In this document: positions 22,101 to 33,330 of the stretch, in pieces | Layout of the letters: every line of letters starts with the position of its first letter | Numbering within the stretch: the first letter of the stretch is position 1 | Assembly: GCA_023014485.1 (NCBI GenBank) | Contig: JAJOZX010000090.1 | Coordinates: 519,501 to 583,500 of the forward strand | Direction of reading: 5' to 3' | From: Bathynomus jamesi | Taxonomy: Eukaryota; Arthropoda; Malacostraca; Isopoda; Cirolanidae | DNA: 64,000 nt | Position numbers and translations under genes: made by a program | Notes under the pieces: model-generated | What the model saw: the letters and a program-made list of their open reading frames with translations, nothing else | The model's database searches: none | What the model was told of the DNA's origin: nothing

Positions 22101-22755
22101 CACTTTGGTTCTTCCAAGGTTTTTTATTTGATATAAATGTTATTAAATAACAAATTTATTGAATCAATATATTTAAAATCGTGTTGTTTCCTCCTTTGCA
22201 TTATGTAGAAACTGACACATGTTCTAGCATCCCATTGATGATCTTTGCTATTTGTTCTTGAGGTATTAATGTAGCCCATTCTTCTTTTGCAGATTTGACG
22301 AGGCTTTCCTTGGAGGTAGGCTTTGGTTGCCGTTTCCTTAGTCTAGCACTGCATCAGACATGTTCTATTGGCACCATATCCTGGGACTGATTTGGCTATG
22401 GAAGACGTCCATTTCCATGGCTGTCAGTCCACCTTTGCATAACTTATGAGCTGGTGCACCATTTTTCATGAATACATTCTGGTGGGGAGACACATTTTTA
22501 ATGAAATAGATGGGTATCAGTCAATTATATATCTCGCAACATCTTTACTTGTTTGGCTGAATTAATATTTCCTGTGCAGACCATCAACTCTGTTCGCCCT
22601 TTGGTCTAAATCGCACCCCACACAATTATAGAAAAAAACCCTGTTTTACTGTAGCTAGGAGATGCCTCAGAAAAAATTCTTGGGCTGGACGTCTTCATAA
22701 CTGCACATACACACACTATCTGCAAATGAAGCAAACCGAGACTTCATAGTACAAG
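22101..22755 (-). pseudogene. Tc1-like transposase relic with TIR
   Basis: The end CACTTTGGTTCTTCCAAG is shared with the inverted copy at 43745-44826. Minus-strand translation gives pieces such as NGAPAH, QSQDMVPIEHV and SLVKSAKEEWATLIPQEQI, the second- and third-acidic-residue parts and C-terminus of a Tc1-type transposase. Stops and shifts abound. Confidence 0.65.
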
Positions 22756-23150
22756 TTCAATTGCATACATATAAGTAATTGTTATGGTCAAATGAATAAT
22801 ATAACTGGTAAACTTCGGTTTTGCTTCGGCCCGAATTAGTCATTCTGACGAAGGTCAAACTTGTTGCTCCACTTTACATCTACAGCTTAACGTGGAATCC
22901 GAACTACAACCCACCACAGGCGGTCAGAAATTACAGTCCTCGCTCGGACTCGATCTCACGACCTCTCGATCAGCAGCCAAGTGTCTTAACCACTGGCTAA
23001 GCAGAGTATCCATTTATCTACCAATCAATTTTTATTGTATGAAAGGCTGAACAACTGGGTTAGCTGCGCGCCGCCTGCCGTTACCAGGAATTGAACCCGG
23101 GACCGGTTGATTCGTAGTCAGCGATGCTAACCACACCATCACTGAGGCGC
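22756..23150 (-). mobile_element. tRNA-derived dimeric SINE
   Basis: From 23150 on the minus strand: GCGCCTCAGTGGTGGTGTGG, then GGTTAGCATCGCTGACTACG, then GGGTTCAATTCCTGG. This is a tRNA-like head with A and B boxes and an ACG loop, like tRNA-Arg. A second tRNA-like segment follows (GTGGTTAAGACAC, then GAGATCGAGTCC at about 22995-22945). Next comes the shared body segment with TTCGGATTCCACGTTAAGCT near 22910. An inverted copy is at 43326-43740. Confidence 0.75.
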
Positions 23151-23159
23151 ATATATATA

Positions 23160-23980
23160 TAATATATATATTATATATATAGATTTTATATAAACAAAGA
23201 CATTTTTATTATTCTATTTTTAATTTTAATTAAAATGTGTTTAATTAGATATTAAAATACATTCCAATAACATTCGTGCTTATCTACCTATTTACACTGA
23301 CGCTACATATACGAAAACAAAGGTACACAGGAATAAGTTCCTTATGCGTCAATGTTATACGTACTGGATTTCTTCGCCGACCGCTAATGACGAGTGGTTT
23401 TACCTCAGTTGCAGAATGTTGTCGCTCCGGTGAACGCAGGTGGATTGGATATATTTTAGAGCTTTGTTTACACTCGGCCCCCTCTCAAGAACTCTTCAAA
23501 CGACAGCAACAAATTAACTTATTTTGGCTTTATAGATACCTAAGATTAAATTAACTCCATGGAGAAACTTATACTTACGAGATCACAGGAAAATACAAGT
23601 AATTCATGTTTAATTAAAAATTTTAATCTCTCCCTTCACGTGAAAGTGTTTTTATTAAAAGAAAAGATAATTTCCAGTATGTTCATACCGATTTTACAGT
23701 ATAAATTATCAGAAATATTTACGAAATGTCGAAAATGAAGGAAATTTGAAATAAGTACTGAGAGAGTCCGTGAAAATAGTAAAGCATTGCGGAAGAAACC
23801 AATGTAGGCCTCTTGAGGAAACGAAAATTCCGTAAGCAAGATAATTGGCACCTTTTAAACAGCGGTTATATTTTCCAAAATCGCATACTAATTATACACA
23901 AATCGCGTACAAGAAGGCTACAACTACCTACAATTAAGGATTACTGAGTGCTGAATATTGAAATCAATAAAATTTTAGTA
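23160..23980. other. Gene-free region
   Basis: A short TA run at 23152-23180 and unassigned frames only. Confidence 0.4.
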
Positions 23981-23989
23981 TATATATAT

Positions 23990-24056
23990 ATATATACACA
24001 CAAAACAACGAAAATATCATGACTAAACCTAACCAATCGTCAAGGGCGATTGACAT
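23990..24056. repeat. Half copy of the palindromic MITE core
   Basis: AACGAAAATATCATGACTAA followed by ACCTAACCAATCGTCAAGGG is one arm of the variant core seen at 28821-29037. It abuts (TA)n exactly where the other copy also has a TA run. Confidence 0.7.
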
Positions 24057-24726
24057 TAGAGGTTTATTAAAATTGCGAGGGTATAACGGAAAAGTACCAA
24101 TGAAAGTATAGTCATAAAAATCTTAAGTTTCACAAATCTCGACACAATGTGAAGCTCAAGGTTTGCATGGCTGCGTTCTTTTCTATAGTTTTATTGACAA
24201 AATAATTGAACCTCCAGTAATTGGGGAACGGCAGGTCCCCCAATCACTGGGGCATACGACGAAAAATAAAAAACTATTTGAATAATTTAAAATTTTCGAG
24301 TTCGGCGGGGGGGGGGGGGTGTAGTTGGAAAACTGCGATTTAACCTTAGAGAGAAAGGTATTTAATCATAAGGTAATAACACTAAATACCCCGCAGCCAT
24401 CACTAAAAAAATTCAGTTTAATACGAGCAACTTAATAATAGTGTGAACATACAAGTCAAATCAAAAGCAAGAGAAGTTAATCGAAAAATAAGCTGAATAC
24501 CAATAACTTAATACAATAAGTCATGAAGCCCAAATCATTTGAATCTGACATTTAAAATCTATAGCGTACGATAAAGTTCCACATTCTTACTTAGTTCCTT
24601 ACCTCAACTCAAATAGAAATGGCTTTACAAAACTAAAATTACCTCCAAAAAAAACAAAAATACTAAAAACAACTTCATTATCTACCATATAAGCCTAGCA
24701 GCATGGGCAAAAACAGCTAGTATATA

Positions 24727-24729
<3 letters not shown>
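24057..24729. other. Gene-free region with poly-G run
   Basis: A 13-base G run at about 24306-24320. The end AACAGCTAGTA near 24712 resembles a Helitron CTAG terminus, but no clear hairpin precedes it. Confidence 0.3.

Positions 24730-24796
<67 letters not shown>
24730..24796. repeat. (TA)n(GA)n microsatellite
   Basis: About 17 TA units then about 16 GA units. Confidence 0.9.
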
Positions 24797-24798
<2 letters not shown>

Positions 24799-25833
24799 TT
24801 ACTATTGGGTAAACATAAAACGAAAATGTTTACAAAACATACTGACTACAACGCACATAGTATATAACACAAAAGAAGTATTTTTAATGCTATCCCAAAC
24901 TTTTTCATTTATAACTTCACCAAACGATAATCAGTGTTCATTAATTTTCTGAATCCTTTTCAAATAGTACTCTGCTGCCTTTTGTCTGTCGAAAGCTGAA
25001 AACGGAAACGTTTAAATTTCCAATCATAGCTGCTCTTATTCATTTCACTAGAATGCAAAAGGGATTGCATCACCATGCATCTCCAAAAATGACGAAAATA
25101 TGTCGTCCAATTCAAAGAAGATCAAGGGTATGGAAATAAATTGAAAGTGGATCCACGTCCTGGAACTGGACGTGATTGCAAATCTAGAAGCTGATGAAGA
25201 AACTCGCCACTCTCAACTCAACTGTCCTTTCAGTAAGCGATGTTCCTCTACTACGTCCAGCTGAAAGGCTCCCTACATAGTATTTGGCAGGCGGTTTCAC
25301 CACGAACCTCCTGTGTGCCTATATGGATGGACAGTAAAGCTTTAAACACTCGTTCAAATTCTCGAGGTTTGCTAAACGAATCGTACGGCGTACATTAAAA
25401 TAAGCATAGAAGCAGTGGGACCAGGACTGACCAAAAATAATAGCAGGCTGCAATCTCTGGAAACGTCTTGTACGATACAACCCGCTGCGCATTACTCGCA
25501 CGTTACTGGTGGAATCTGATTTCAACTTAGTTGCTTTCAAATCGAACATTTTACAAATTTTGGAAAAAAGGAGCCAAATGTTTGTACTCGTTACGGATTA
25601 TCATCTTTCAAATTCAGTTTACACATTTTTCTCTGCACTTCACTCGAAACAATAACTATAATTTCTTCTGCCACAAAATAAAAGAAAAAATTATAAAAAT
25701 TATAGAATTTCACAACACTTTAATCGTCCAAAACTACCCATAAGGTAACTTATGGCATTTACAGCAAGAAAGAGAACATAAAATATATCATCGAAGAAAT
25801 AAACTAAAAACAATGTGTGTGTGTGTTTCAATC

Positions 25834-25838
<5 letters not shown>
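24797..25838. other. Gene-free region
   Basis: No recognisable domain, TIR or RNA gene. The frames present are short and unassigned. Confidence 0.35.

Positions 25839-25885
<47 letters not shown>
25839..25885. repeat. (TA)n microsatellite
   Basis: About 22 TA units bordering the PLE terminal-repeat palindrome. Confidence 0.9.
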
Positions 25886-25888
<3 letters not shown>

Positions 25889-25970
25889 GTAAAATCACAG
25901 AAAACACGTGATCTTTTTAATAAGCAAACAACCACAGGGAAAAGGAAAAGTAAACACGAAATCCGAGCGC

Positions 25971-25995
25971 TTTCGTGATATATTCACATCTTCAG
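25971..25995 (-). ncRNA. Hammerhead ribozyme-like core
   Basis: Minus strand: CTGAAGA, T, stem II GTGA-ATATA-TCAC, GAAA, then GCGCTCGG. Both invariant core boxes are intact. Stems I and III were not modelled. Confidence 0.65.
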
Positions 25996-26011
25996 GGATA
26001 TATTCACATCC

Positions 26012-26036
26012 CTGAAGATGTGAATATATCACGAAA
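26012..26036 (+). ncRNA. Hammerhead ribozyme-like core
   Basis: Plus strand: the same core as the neighbouring minus-strand copy, in the opposite arm of the palindrome. CTGAAGA, GTGA/TCAC stem and GAAA are intact. Confidence 0.65.
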
Positions 26037-26090
26037 GCGCTCGGATTTCGTGTTTACTTTTCCTTTTCCCTGTGGTTGTTTGCTTTTATA

Positions 26091-26091
26091 T

Positions 26092-26137
<46 letters not shown>

Positions 26138-27305
26138 TGCGCCCATGCATGATAACCATACTTTTTATAACATCATTGTACAAAGTATTTTCACCAATAA
26201 AATTGGTACAATCACGTACAAGAGACCAAAATGAAAAAAAATTCAGGTTCATGTAACCAACAGCGAACCGAACGTTATCCACCGTTAACAGCAATCTACA
26301 GCAGAGGACCCCATTTTTGTTATGAATAATGTATGAATAATCCCGAATAACGTTTAAAAATAATACATTTACCTAAAAATCATTAAATAATGAATTTTGA
26401 CGTAAACACCGAAAAATCAAATCAGTTACATTAATTCCAATCTGCAACGCTAAATTCATCAGGAAGAACCCCCCTAAATTACGGAAACATCTGCGATAAA
26501 CTCTCTACTTCATCACGAAACTCAGCATGATTTGTAATAGTAAATACACGTAGTTCATCGTTACTGCATGAAACTAATTAAATTTTTTCATTATTATTAT
26601 TATTATTATTATAATTATTATTATTATTATTATTAAAATATATGAAACCAAAAATATGACGCAATTATAATACATAATCGGAAGAAAAAATTTACATTTT
26701 GAAGCGCGTAACCAACTTTTTGTAAAGTGAAACCTTCTATAATTATGCCTAAAGGAGACAAACTGTATAATATAAGCAAATAATTCGCAAACATTACATA
26801 CACAAACACACTTTACAAAACAATTTTCCTGTTTATAGCCACTATAAATCGATTTTTATACAAAAAAAAACTGCTTATGACAGTAATATACTGTGTATAT
26901 ACCATATCAGAATAAAAATTTTATATATCATGGAATTTGCATCACCTAAAAAATCCAAGCCTACATGTAAAATAAAAATAGAAAAAGCCTTTAATAAAAT
27001 TTAGAAAATCAATTACACAAAAAAACTCTTCCATAGCGACTAAATTGTAATAAAAGTAAGCTCATTCCACACTCTAAAACCTGCTCCTTGTAAATACCAT
27101 TTAATATGACGGTACAAAAAGTGCTAAGTTTCACGACTGAATCAAAGAGTACCAAAAACAAACATCACTATTAATGACGTCACTAATATGATTGGTCAAA
27201 ATTGGCCGAGAGCCATGAAGACGTCAACTTTCGGTCAATCAGGATCCATGTCAAAAAGCTGGATGCTACGAAACTACATATTCACAGGGCTTCGTTGCTT
27301 CCAAT
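26091..27305. other. Gene-free region
   Basis: (TA)n at 26090-26134 and (ATT)n at about 26590-26635 only. Confidence 0.4.
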
Positions 27306-27309
27306 ATCG

Positions 27310-27365
27310 TAATACCGTTTCCCGTCAATCAGCAAAGTTAAGCGACACTAGATGGGCGACTGCGT
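27310..27365 (+). pseudogene. 5S rRNA-like fragment
   Basis: TTTCCCGTCAATCAGCAAAG, then TTAAGCGACAC, then TAGATGGGCGACTGCG follow the order of the 5S rRNA internal region. About 20 bases are missing between the two blocks. It is either a 5S pseudogene or a 5S-derived SINE head. Confidence 0.5.
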
Positions 27366-27714
27366 TTACTACTGTTACCCTAATTACTGATTCGAATGAT
27401 AAAGCTGTACTGTAAACATAGTGTATTAAGTTAAAAGACACACCTATACACGAATCTTTTCAACCCTTTTGAAATACATTTAAGGTTAAACATGCTTTTA
27501 ATTCCTACGTACATCTCAATATGTTCAGAAAATTATGTTCAGAAAATTTACATGTTTGAAATAGTGACGCAATATGACCCGCGCATGATAAGATAAATGA
27601 AAATTAACGGTCAAATTTCAGAGCTTTTATTAACGAAACAATAAATATACTTTAAGAAGAACACTTAAAAAATATTTCATCTTATCTTACAAACTTTACT
27701 AAATTTAACACTAG
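27366..27714. other. Gene-free region
   Basis: Nothing recognised. Confidence 0.4.
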
Positions 27715-27722
27715 CTTATCAG

Positions 27723-27936
27723 CAGAGCTGGGCACTTGCGGCATATTGCGGTACTGCGGTACTGCTGCACTACCAAACCGGTACCAAACCGGTACGCGGA
27801 AATTTGAATGCGGTAGCGGTACTGCGGTACTTTCAGCGATCCTTTGCGGTACTGCGTTATGGGGGCCCGGGGTGGTAGTGCGGTGGTACCGCAAGTACCG
27901 CAGTACCGCAAAATATGCCGCAAATGCCCAGCTCTG
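27723..27936. mobile_element. hAT MITE (CAGAGCTGGGCA ends)
   Basis: Left CAGAGCTGGGCACTTGCGGC and right GCCGCAAATGCCCAGCTCTG are inverted repeats, flanked by identical CTTATCAG (27715-27722 and 27937-27944). The inside consists of repeated TGCGGTAC / GTACCGCA motifs. Confidence 0.92.
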
Positions 27937-27964
27937 CTTATCAGACATAGTTTGAGGAGAATAC

Positions 27965-28026
27965 GTCGTGGCCACGGCGCAACACCGCTTCCCGTTAGAT
28001 CAGCGAGGTTACGTAACGTTGGGTCA
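27965..28026 (+). pseudogene. 5S rRNA-like fragment
   Basis: CACCGCTTCCCGTTAGATCA then GCGAGGTTACGTAACGTTGG resembles 5S rRNA bases of the internal control region. It lacks a recognisable second half. Confidence 0.5.
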
Positions 28027-28820
28027 TTATTAGTCCTTTTTTTATTTCGTGAATTTATAGTACAGTACGGAATTAGTCCTATTTAATATCATTATTTAGT
28101 GAAAATATGGCTTAAATTAAGCATATTTAGTACTGTTGAACAATTATTTTGTATATTCAGATATAAATTGAAAGGATAAAAAGTGTTTCATGGATTTTAT
28201 TTTCATAACATTCTTCGCGTACCGTATACTGTATATAGTATTTTTTGAGTGCACTCTAAACACTGTTCAATTTAAGTATTTTCTTAAGCGCGTGACACGA
28301 AACGATACGACGTTTCTGAAGAAGACACGGTATATGGTACAGTTGTGACTAAACCTTTTTTCAACCCTCCCAGAAAGTACACGGGTGACTCTGAATTTCT
28401 TTTTACCTCAAAACTGTAGTCCAAAATAAACAGAGAAAGGACATAAATAGATCTGGTACCCTAGAAAGAACTTAAGTAAGCCAGCGTTTCCAGAAAACGA
28501 CCGGAGAAATGACATTGGAAGTCTTTAGCCTTAATGATAATATATAATTTAAGTTGCTTAATCAGTTAAATTATGTTTGTGTTAATACGAATGCAGAAAA
28601 TCCAGTCAGTGTATCTACAGTAGTTCACCACGTGCAGTGTAAATAGGAAGAAGTCAATTTCAAACCACGCAACTTTTTAAATACGCCTTCATTATTTCAT
28701 TTTTAAAATACTGGTCTGTCCGCGTGTGTGCGCGAGTGCTATTCATTTTAGTTCAGTTTCTAAATTTAGGTTAGAGGGAGAGAAGTAAAGGTACTGTAGC
28801 CATTCCGTAGAAATTAATTT
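28027..28820. other. Gene-free region
   Basis: No domain or repeat recognised. Confidence 0.4.
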
Positions 28821-29037
28821 GGATCACCTGAAGACTAAAGTCTCCAATGTCAATCGCCCTTGACGATTGGTTAGGTTTAGTCGTGATATTTTCGTTGTTT
28901 TGTATATATATATATATATTGACGATTGATTAGGTTAAGTCTTGATATTTTCGTTAGTTTTAACGAAAATATCACGACTAAACCTAACCAATCGTCGAGG
29001 GCGATTGAGATTGGGGGATTTCGTCTTCAGGTGATCC
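28821..29037. mobile_element. GGATC palindromic MITE, variant copy 4
   Basis: The ends GGATCACCTGAAGAC and GTCTTCAGGTGATCC match, with 8-bp flanks ATTAATTT (28813-28820) and ATTAATTC (29038-29045). The interior holds extra core arms and a short (TA)n run, so it is a rearranged version. Confidence 0.82.
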
Positions 29038-29197
29038 ATTAATTCAAAGCAAGTTTATTACCGATTATTATATTATAATTAGTTACGAAAGGTTTAATTG
29101 AGTCGAACAAATTAATTATAAAATGATAAATGCATATTTCAGTTTGGTTCCTCATGGATCTAAGTTACAGTATATTACGAGTTCCATAAATCTATAT

Positions 29198-29400
29198 GGA
29201 TCACCTGAAGATCAGGGGCCCCATGTATTGTTGTTTTTTGGTTTACAGTACCAAATATAATAATAAATTAAATTGAATGCCCGGTTAGGTCAACTGTACG
29301 CCCTTGACGATTGGTTAGGTTAAGTCGTGATATTTTCGTTAGTTTTAACGAAGATATCATTTGGTAATTGAGGCTGGGGGCCCTGATCTTCAGGTGATCC
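29198..29400. mobile_element. GGATC MITE, variant copy 5
   Basis: It is 203 bp with ends GGATCACCTGAAGATCAGGG and CTGATCTTCAGGTGATCC. The flanks ATCTATAT and ATCTATTT differ at one base. The interior is partly different from the standard palindrome. Confidence 0.82.
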
Positions 29401-29479
29401 ATCTATTTTTAGGTTTCCTCAAATTATGAAAAGTAATGTAATGTTTTGAGGTTGTTTAACCTCCTTCTGAACGAAAAGG

Positions 29480-29516
29480 ACGGCCACTGGTCCAACTACT
29501 GAACAAGACCTACTAT
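29480..29516 (-). pseudogene. 5S rRNA-like short fragment
   Basis: Minus strand: AGTAGTTGGACCAGTGGCCG, similar to the second half of the 5S head at 18.4 kb. Very short. Confidence 0.35.
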
Positions 29517-29541
29517 TATAAATATGAACAATACAATTTGT

Positions 29542-29986
29542 GGATCTTTTCCGTTTGACTGCCGCCATTGAAACATAATTAAACTTTTTGTATTTTGTAT
29601 TTTAACTGAAATGTCTTGATGATACAAAATAAGTTACTTTATAAAAAAGCTTTTCTTAATTTCCCCTTCAAATTTTGTTTCTTATAAACAATTTTAATTG
29701 CTTTCAAGATCCATGCTTAATTTTTAAGTTTTAATCGTGTACTCAGAAAAATAAGGGGATCACCTGAAGATCAGGGCCTCCAGCCTTCTTTAGTTAGCTT
29801 TATAAGGCTAACTAACAAAAATATCACGACCTAACCTAACCAATCGTCAAGGTCGTACAGTTGACCTAACGATTGGTTAGGTTAGGTCGTGATAGTTTCG
29901 TTAGTTAGCCTTATAAGGCTAAGTAAAGAAGGTTGGGGGCACTCACCTCTCATGTTTCAATGGCGGCAGTCAAACGGAAAAGATCC
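29542..29986. mobile_element. GGATC-type element with long TIRs, nested host
   Basis: TIRs of about 35 bp start GGATCTTTTCCGTTTGACTG and are perfect in inverse at the right end. The 8-bp flanks CAATTTGT are identical (29534-29541 and 29987-29994). A palindromic MITE copy is nested inside it from 29757. Confidence 0.9.
29757..29945. mobile_element. GGATC palindromic MITE, truncated copy 6
   Basis: It starts GGATCACCTGAAGATCAGGG and follows the standard palindrome up to GGTTGGGGGCAC, then loses its last ~18 bases. It is nested in the 29542-29986 element. Confidence 0.8.
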
Positions 29987-30234
29987 CAATTTGTTTGTAA
30001 TTGGTTTAAAATAAGCAACTGAAAACAAACTGATATGGTTTAAAATTTTGAACCGTAGCCTGTAATCTGTTTGTAATGCACAAGATCATTACATGTGTTA
30101 GATTAGAATTAAAAAAAATAATAACGAGGAAATATGTCATAAAATTAACAAGTAAAATTAATCCTAATAAAAATTAAGGTAATTTTTCGTTTCGTGACCT
30201 CCTGCTTTCGAGGACGATTTTTTTTTATGTTATA

Positions 30235-30625
30235 CAGGGTGTTTATAAAAGATCTGAACGATTTGATTCGTTAATATTTTTCATACTAAATAAGATATAA
30301 AGCATGAAGCATGTGTAAGCGATAGAGCAACTAATACACTTTTTTATACCTTACCAAGGTTGTCAGCATCCATGAACTACGAATCAGGATCAGGGATACA
30401 ATAGCGATGGTCGATGCTGGCATGCTTGAACGCACATGGCGAGTAATTGAATATCGATTGGATGTTGTACGGGCGACCAATGGCGCACACGTTAAGTTTA
30501 TTAAACATATATATATAAAACTATTAGCTGTGCCGAGTCACATGGATAAACTTGTTTCTTTGTATGTTATTGGGTTATCACATTAATAAAGATTGAAATC
30601 GTTCAGATCTTTTATGAACACACTG
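30235..30625 (+). mobile_element. Mariner-type MITE
   Basis: TIRs read CAGGGTGTTTATAAAAGATC on the left and, inverted, CAGTGTGTTCATAAAAGATC on the right; both are TA-flanked. The interior retains a transposase C-terminus in plus frame (RIRDTIAMVDAGMLERTW, YRLDVVRATNGAHV). Confidence 0.85.
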
Positions 30626-30679
30626 TATATCAAAATAAAACAGGCATTTCTAGCGATGTACCGATGGAAAAAATAGAAA

Positions 30680-30766
30680 AAAGCTAACAAAAATATCACG
30701 ACTTAACCCAACCAATCGTCAAAGGTGTACAGTTGACCTAACCGGGCATTCACTTAATCATATTAA
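30680..30766. repeat. Half copy of palindromic core
   Basis: AAAATATCACGACTTAACCC, CCAATCGTC and GTACAGTTGACCTAACCGGG. One arm only. Confidence 0.65.
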
Positions 30767-30929
30767 AACTTGGTGGGGAGATAACGGGATAGTACCAAAA
30801 CTGCAAAAGATCTAGTTGAAAAATTACGGCCGGTACAATCGATGATCACTTCGATATAAAAATTAAATTAAAAATGGCGACCTGATGATATGACCGCTAT
30901 GGAAAGCAGAGGTCGGGAAACGAAACTTT

Positions 30930-32140
30930 AATAAAATTAATCCTAATCTAATAATTAATCCTAATTAATCTTGTCGTTTGAATCCCAATTAATCCTAATA
31001 AAACTCCCGGTCCAGATAAGCTCTACCCTAAGGTACTTAAAGAAGTGAACTGCGCAATAGTCTCTCCTCTTACATATATATTTAATAATATATTGTTACA
31101 GTCTGGAGAAGTTCCGCTAGGTTGGAAACTTGCAAACATTACGCCAATATTTAAAAAAGGGGACAAATCACTCCCGGAAAATTATCGTCCCATCAGCCTG
31201 ACGTCAGTAGTTGGTAACCTTATGGAGAGGATCGTTCGGAACAAAATAGTTAATCACGAAGAAATTAATAAATTATTCAAAGATTCTCAACACGACTTTC
31301 GACGTAATCGTTCTTGTCTAACTAATTTGCTCGACTTCTTTAATGATATTGTAAATATATATATATGACGAGAGTAAAACAGGAGATATTTATACTTCGA
31401 TTTTCAAAAAGCGTTTGATAAAGTGCCACATAGAAGATTATAATTATTAGCTAAACTTCATTCTCACGGAATTGATGGTAATGTTCTCAAATGGATCGAA
31501 AATTGGCTTAGTGGACGTAAACAAAGAGTGGTCATTAATGGCAAAGCGTCTAACTGAAAAAGTGTAACTAGCGGTGTGCCTCAGATATCAGTTCTGGAAC
31601 TAGTTCTTTTTATTATTTATATCAATGACATCGACTTGGGAATTAAGAGTATAATTTCAAAATTTGTGGATGATACCAAACCAGGGGGACGAAAATATCA
31701 GCGCCAGAATATTTGCAGATTCAAGAAGATATTAATAAATTACTCGAGTGGGCGGAAATTTTGCAAATGAATTTTAATATAGATAAATATAAAACGTTGC
31801 ATATCGGTAGAAACACTGTTAAAGAAAGTATTTATGCACGACAAGACACTAACTAGTGTTACGGAAGAGAAAGATTTAGATATTATTGTTGCCGACACTC
31901 TTAAATTGAGGAAACAATGTATTTAAGCGGTCAGAAACGCAAATAAAATCTTAGGATTTATTGGTAGATTGTTTGAATTTAAGTCAGAGAAAACAATGCT
32001 AACATCATACAATTCCTTAGTACGCTCCCACCTGGAATATTGCGTTCATTTCTCTTCTCCATATTTACGACAGGACATAGACAGAATGGAGAGAGTGTAG
32101 CGACGGGTCACTAAGATCCTACATCCTAGCCTACATCCAA
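30930..32140 (+). pseudogene. CR1-like LINE reverse transcriptase, decayed
   Basis: Plus-strand frames show PGPDKLYPKVLK, WKLANITPIFKKGDKS, ENYRPISLTSVVGNLMERIV, FDFQKAFDKVPHRRL, WLSGRKQRVVINGK, a damaged SGVPQISVLELVLFIIYIND and FVDDTKPGG (catalytic box changed to VDD). These are followed by EEKDLDIIVADTLKL and RSHLEYCVHFSSPYLRQDID. This is most of a non-LTR reverse transcriptase of the CR1/L2 type. Several stops and frame changes inactivate it. No 5' endonuclease region is visible. Confidence 0.78.
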
Positions 32141-32747
32141 TTGTTAGGTAGGAACAAAAATAATCCTAAATGATCTTAAGGCTCTGTATATCAAGAATAG
32201 AAAGCCTCATACATTAAAGAATTGCTTGTATGATGCAAAATAATGAGGATGTAAATATTTCCACCATTATTGATGAGTTTACTATACTAATAAAAAAAAT
32301 TAAAAATCTGTACATATTAATAAATATTTTGTGTATAGGCAATGAATTATTATTAGTTCTAAAAAGAAATCTATATATTAACTATTTTCAACAGTATTTA
32401 CCACGAGTGGTGCGGGGTTCGTCTCTCGATGGTGTAATACCATTGTTAAAGCTGATGCAGAGTTGAATGGTGGTCGCTAAAGGTCATGGTATAGTGTCAC
32501 ACACACACACACATATAATTGGATATGACGAATCTCCCATATATATATATATATATATATATATCTATATATATATATATATTCTAAAAATTTATTAATA
32601 TTTTTTTTACTGAAAGTGTGGGTGTGAGCATATACTCGTATCTAGGCAAGCCTTGTGTTTGCAAAGCTGTTCAGAAAAGAGATAAGAGGGAATATATTCA
32701 GAGGATACTTATATAATTCGTCATTAGTCATCATATATATATATATG
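32141..32747. other. Spacer with microsatellites
   Basis: (CA)n at about 32500-32512 and (TA)n at 32540-32582 and 32731-32747. Nothing else recognised. Confidence 0.5.
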
Positions 32748-32854
32748 CAAATAACTGCAATGACCGCGCAGTATATAAATGAATAGAAACGACATAAGTA
32801 TTAAGGAACGTTTCTGCACACGAGGAGGAGAGATAACGAAATAATGAAAAATGA

Positions 32855-32927
32855 GGCGAACCGCCTGGGAATCGAACCCAGGGCCTTCCAATTGCCGGTC
32901 GGACGCTCTACCATTATGCTACGGACC
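32855..32927 (-). pseudogene. tRNA-like SINE head, unit 1
   Basis: It has an A box TAGCATAATGGTAGAGCG and a B box GGTTCGATTCC. The anticodon loop reads CCGGCAA, giving GGC (alanine), but position 33 is C and the acceptor arms pair poorly. It is therefore a tRNA-derived promoter, not a working tRNA. Confidence 0.75.
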
Positions 32928-33117
32928 TCACTCAATCACAAATCGAAATTCTCCCAAATAGGGCAGAAACCAATGCCCTCAGAGAGCACCCTCGCAAATC
33001 GTGAATATGCCAAATAACTGCAATGACCGCGCAGTATATAAATGAATAGAAACGACATAAGTATTAAGGAACGTTTCTGCACACGAGGAGGAGAGATAAC
33101 GAAATAATGAAAAATGA

Positions 33118-33189
33118 GGCGAACCGCCTGGGAATCGAACCCAGGGCCTTCAATTGCCGGTCGGACGCTCTACCATTATGCTACGGACC
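33118..33189 (-). pseudogene. tRNA-like SINE head, unit 2
   Basis: Same as unit 1 with a single base missing near the variable region. Confidence 0.75.
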
Positions 33190-33258
33190 TCACTCAATGC
33201 CCAAATAGGGCATTGGTTTCTGCCCTATTTGGGAGAATTTCGATTTGTGATTGAGTGA

Positions 33259-33330
33259 GGTCCGTAGCATAATGGTAGAGCGTCCGACCGGCAATTGGAA
33301 GGCCCTGGGTTCGATTCCCAGCGGTTCGCC
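33259..33330 (+). pseudogene. tRNA-like SINE head, unit 3
   Basis: Same head on the plus strand, with one G missing after the T arm. Confidence 0.75.

Larger units (their letters stand above)
25895..26090. repeat. PLE terminal repeats, head-to-head palindrome
   Basis: The arm with AAGCAAACAACCACAGGGAA, the aaaggaaaagtaaaca stretch and CGAAATCCGAGCGCTTTCG is repeated inverted immediately after a centre near 26003. TA runs border both sides. It is the terminal repeat of a PLE without its coding region. Each arm carries a hammerhead-like core. Confidence 0.8.

Noticed and set aside
24680..24716. Helitron 3' end at AACAGCTAGTA
   Set aside because: No GC hairpin precedes CTAG at the proper distance, unlike at 41400-41426.
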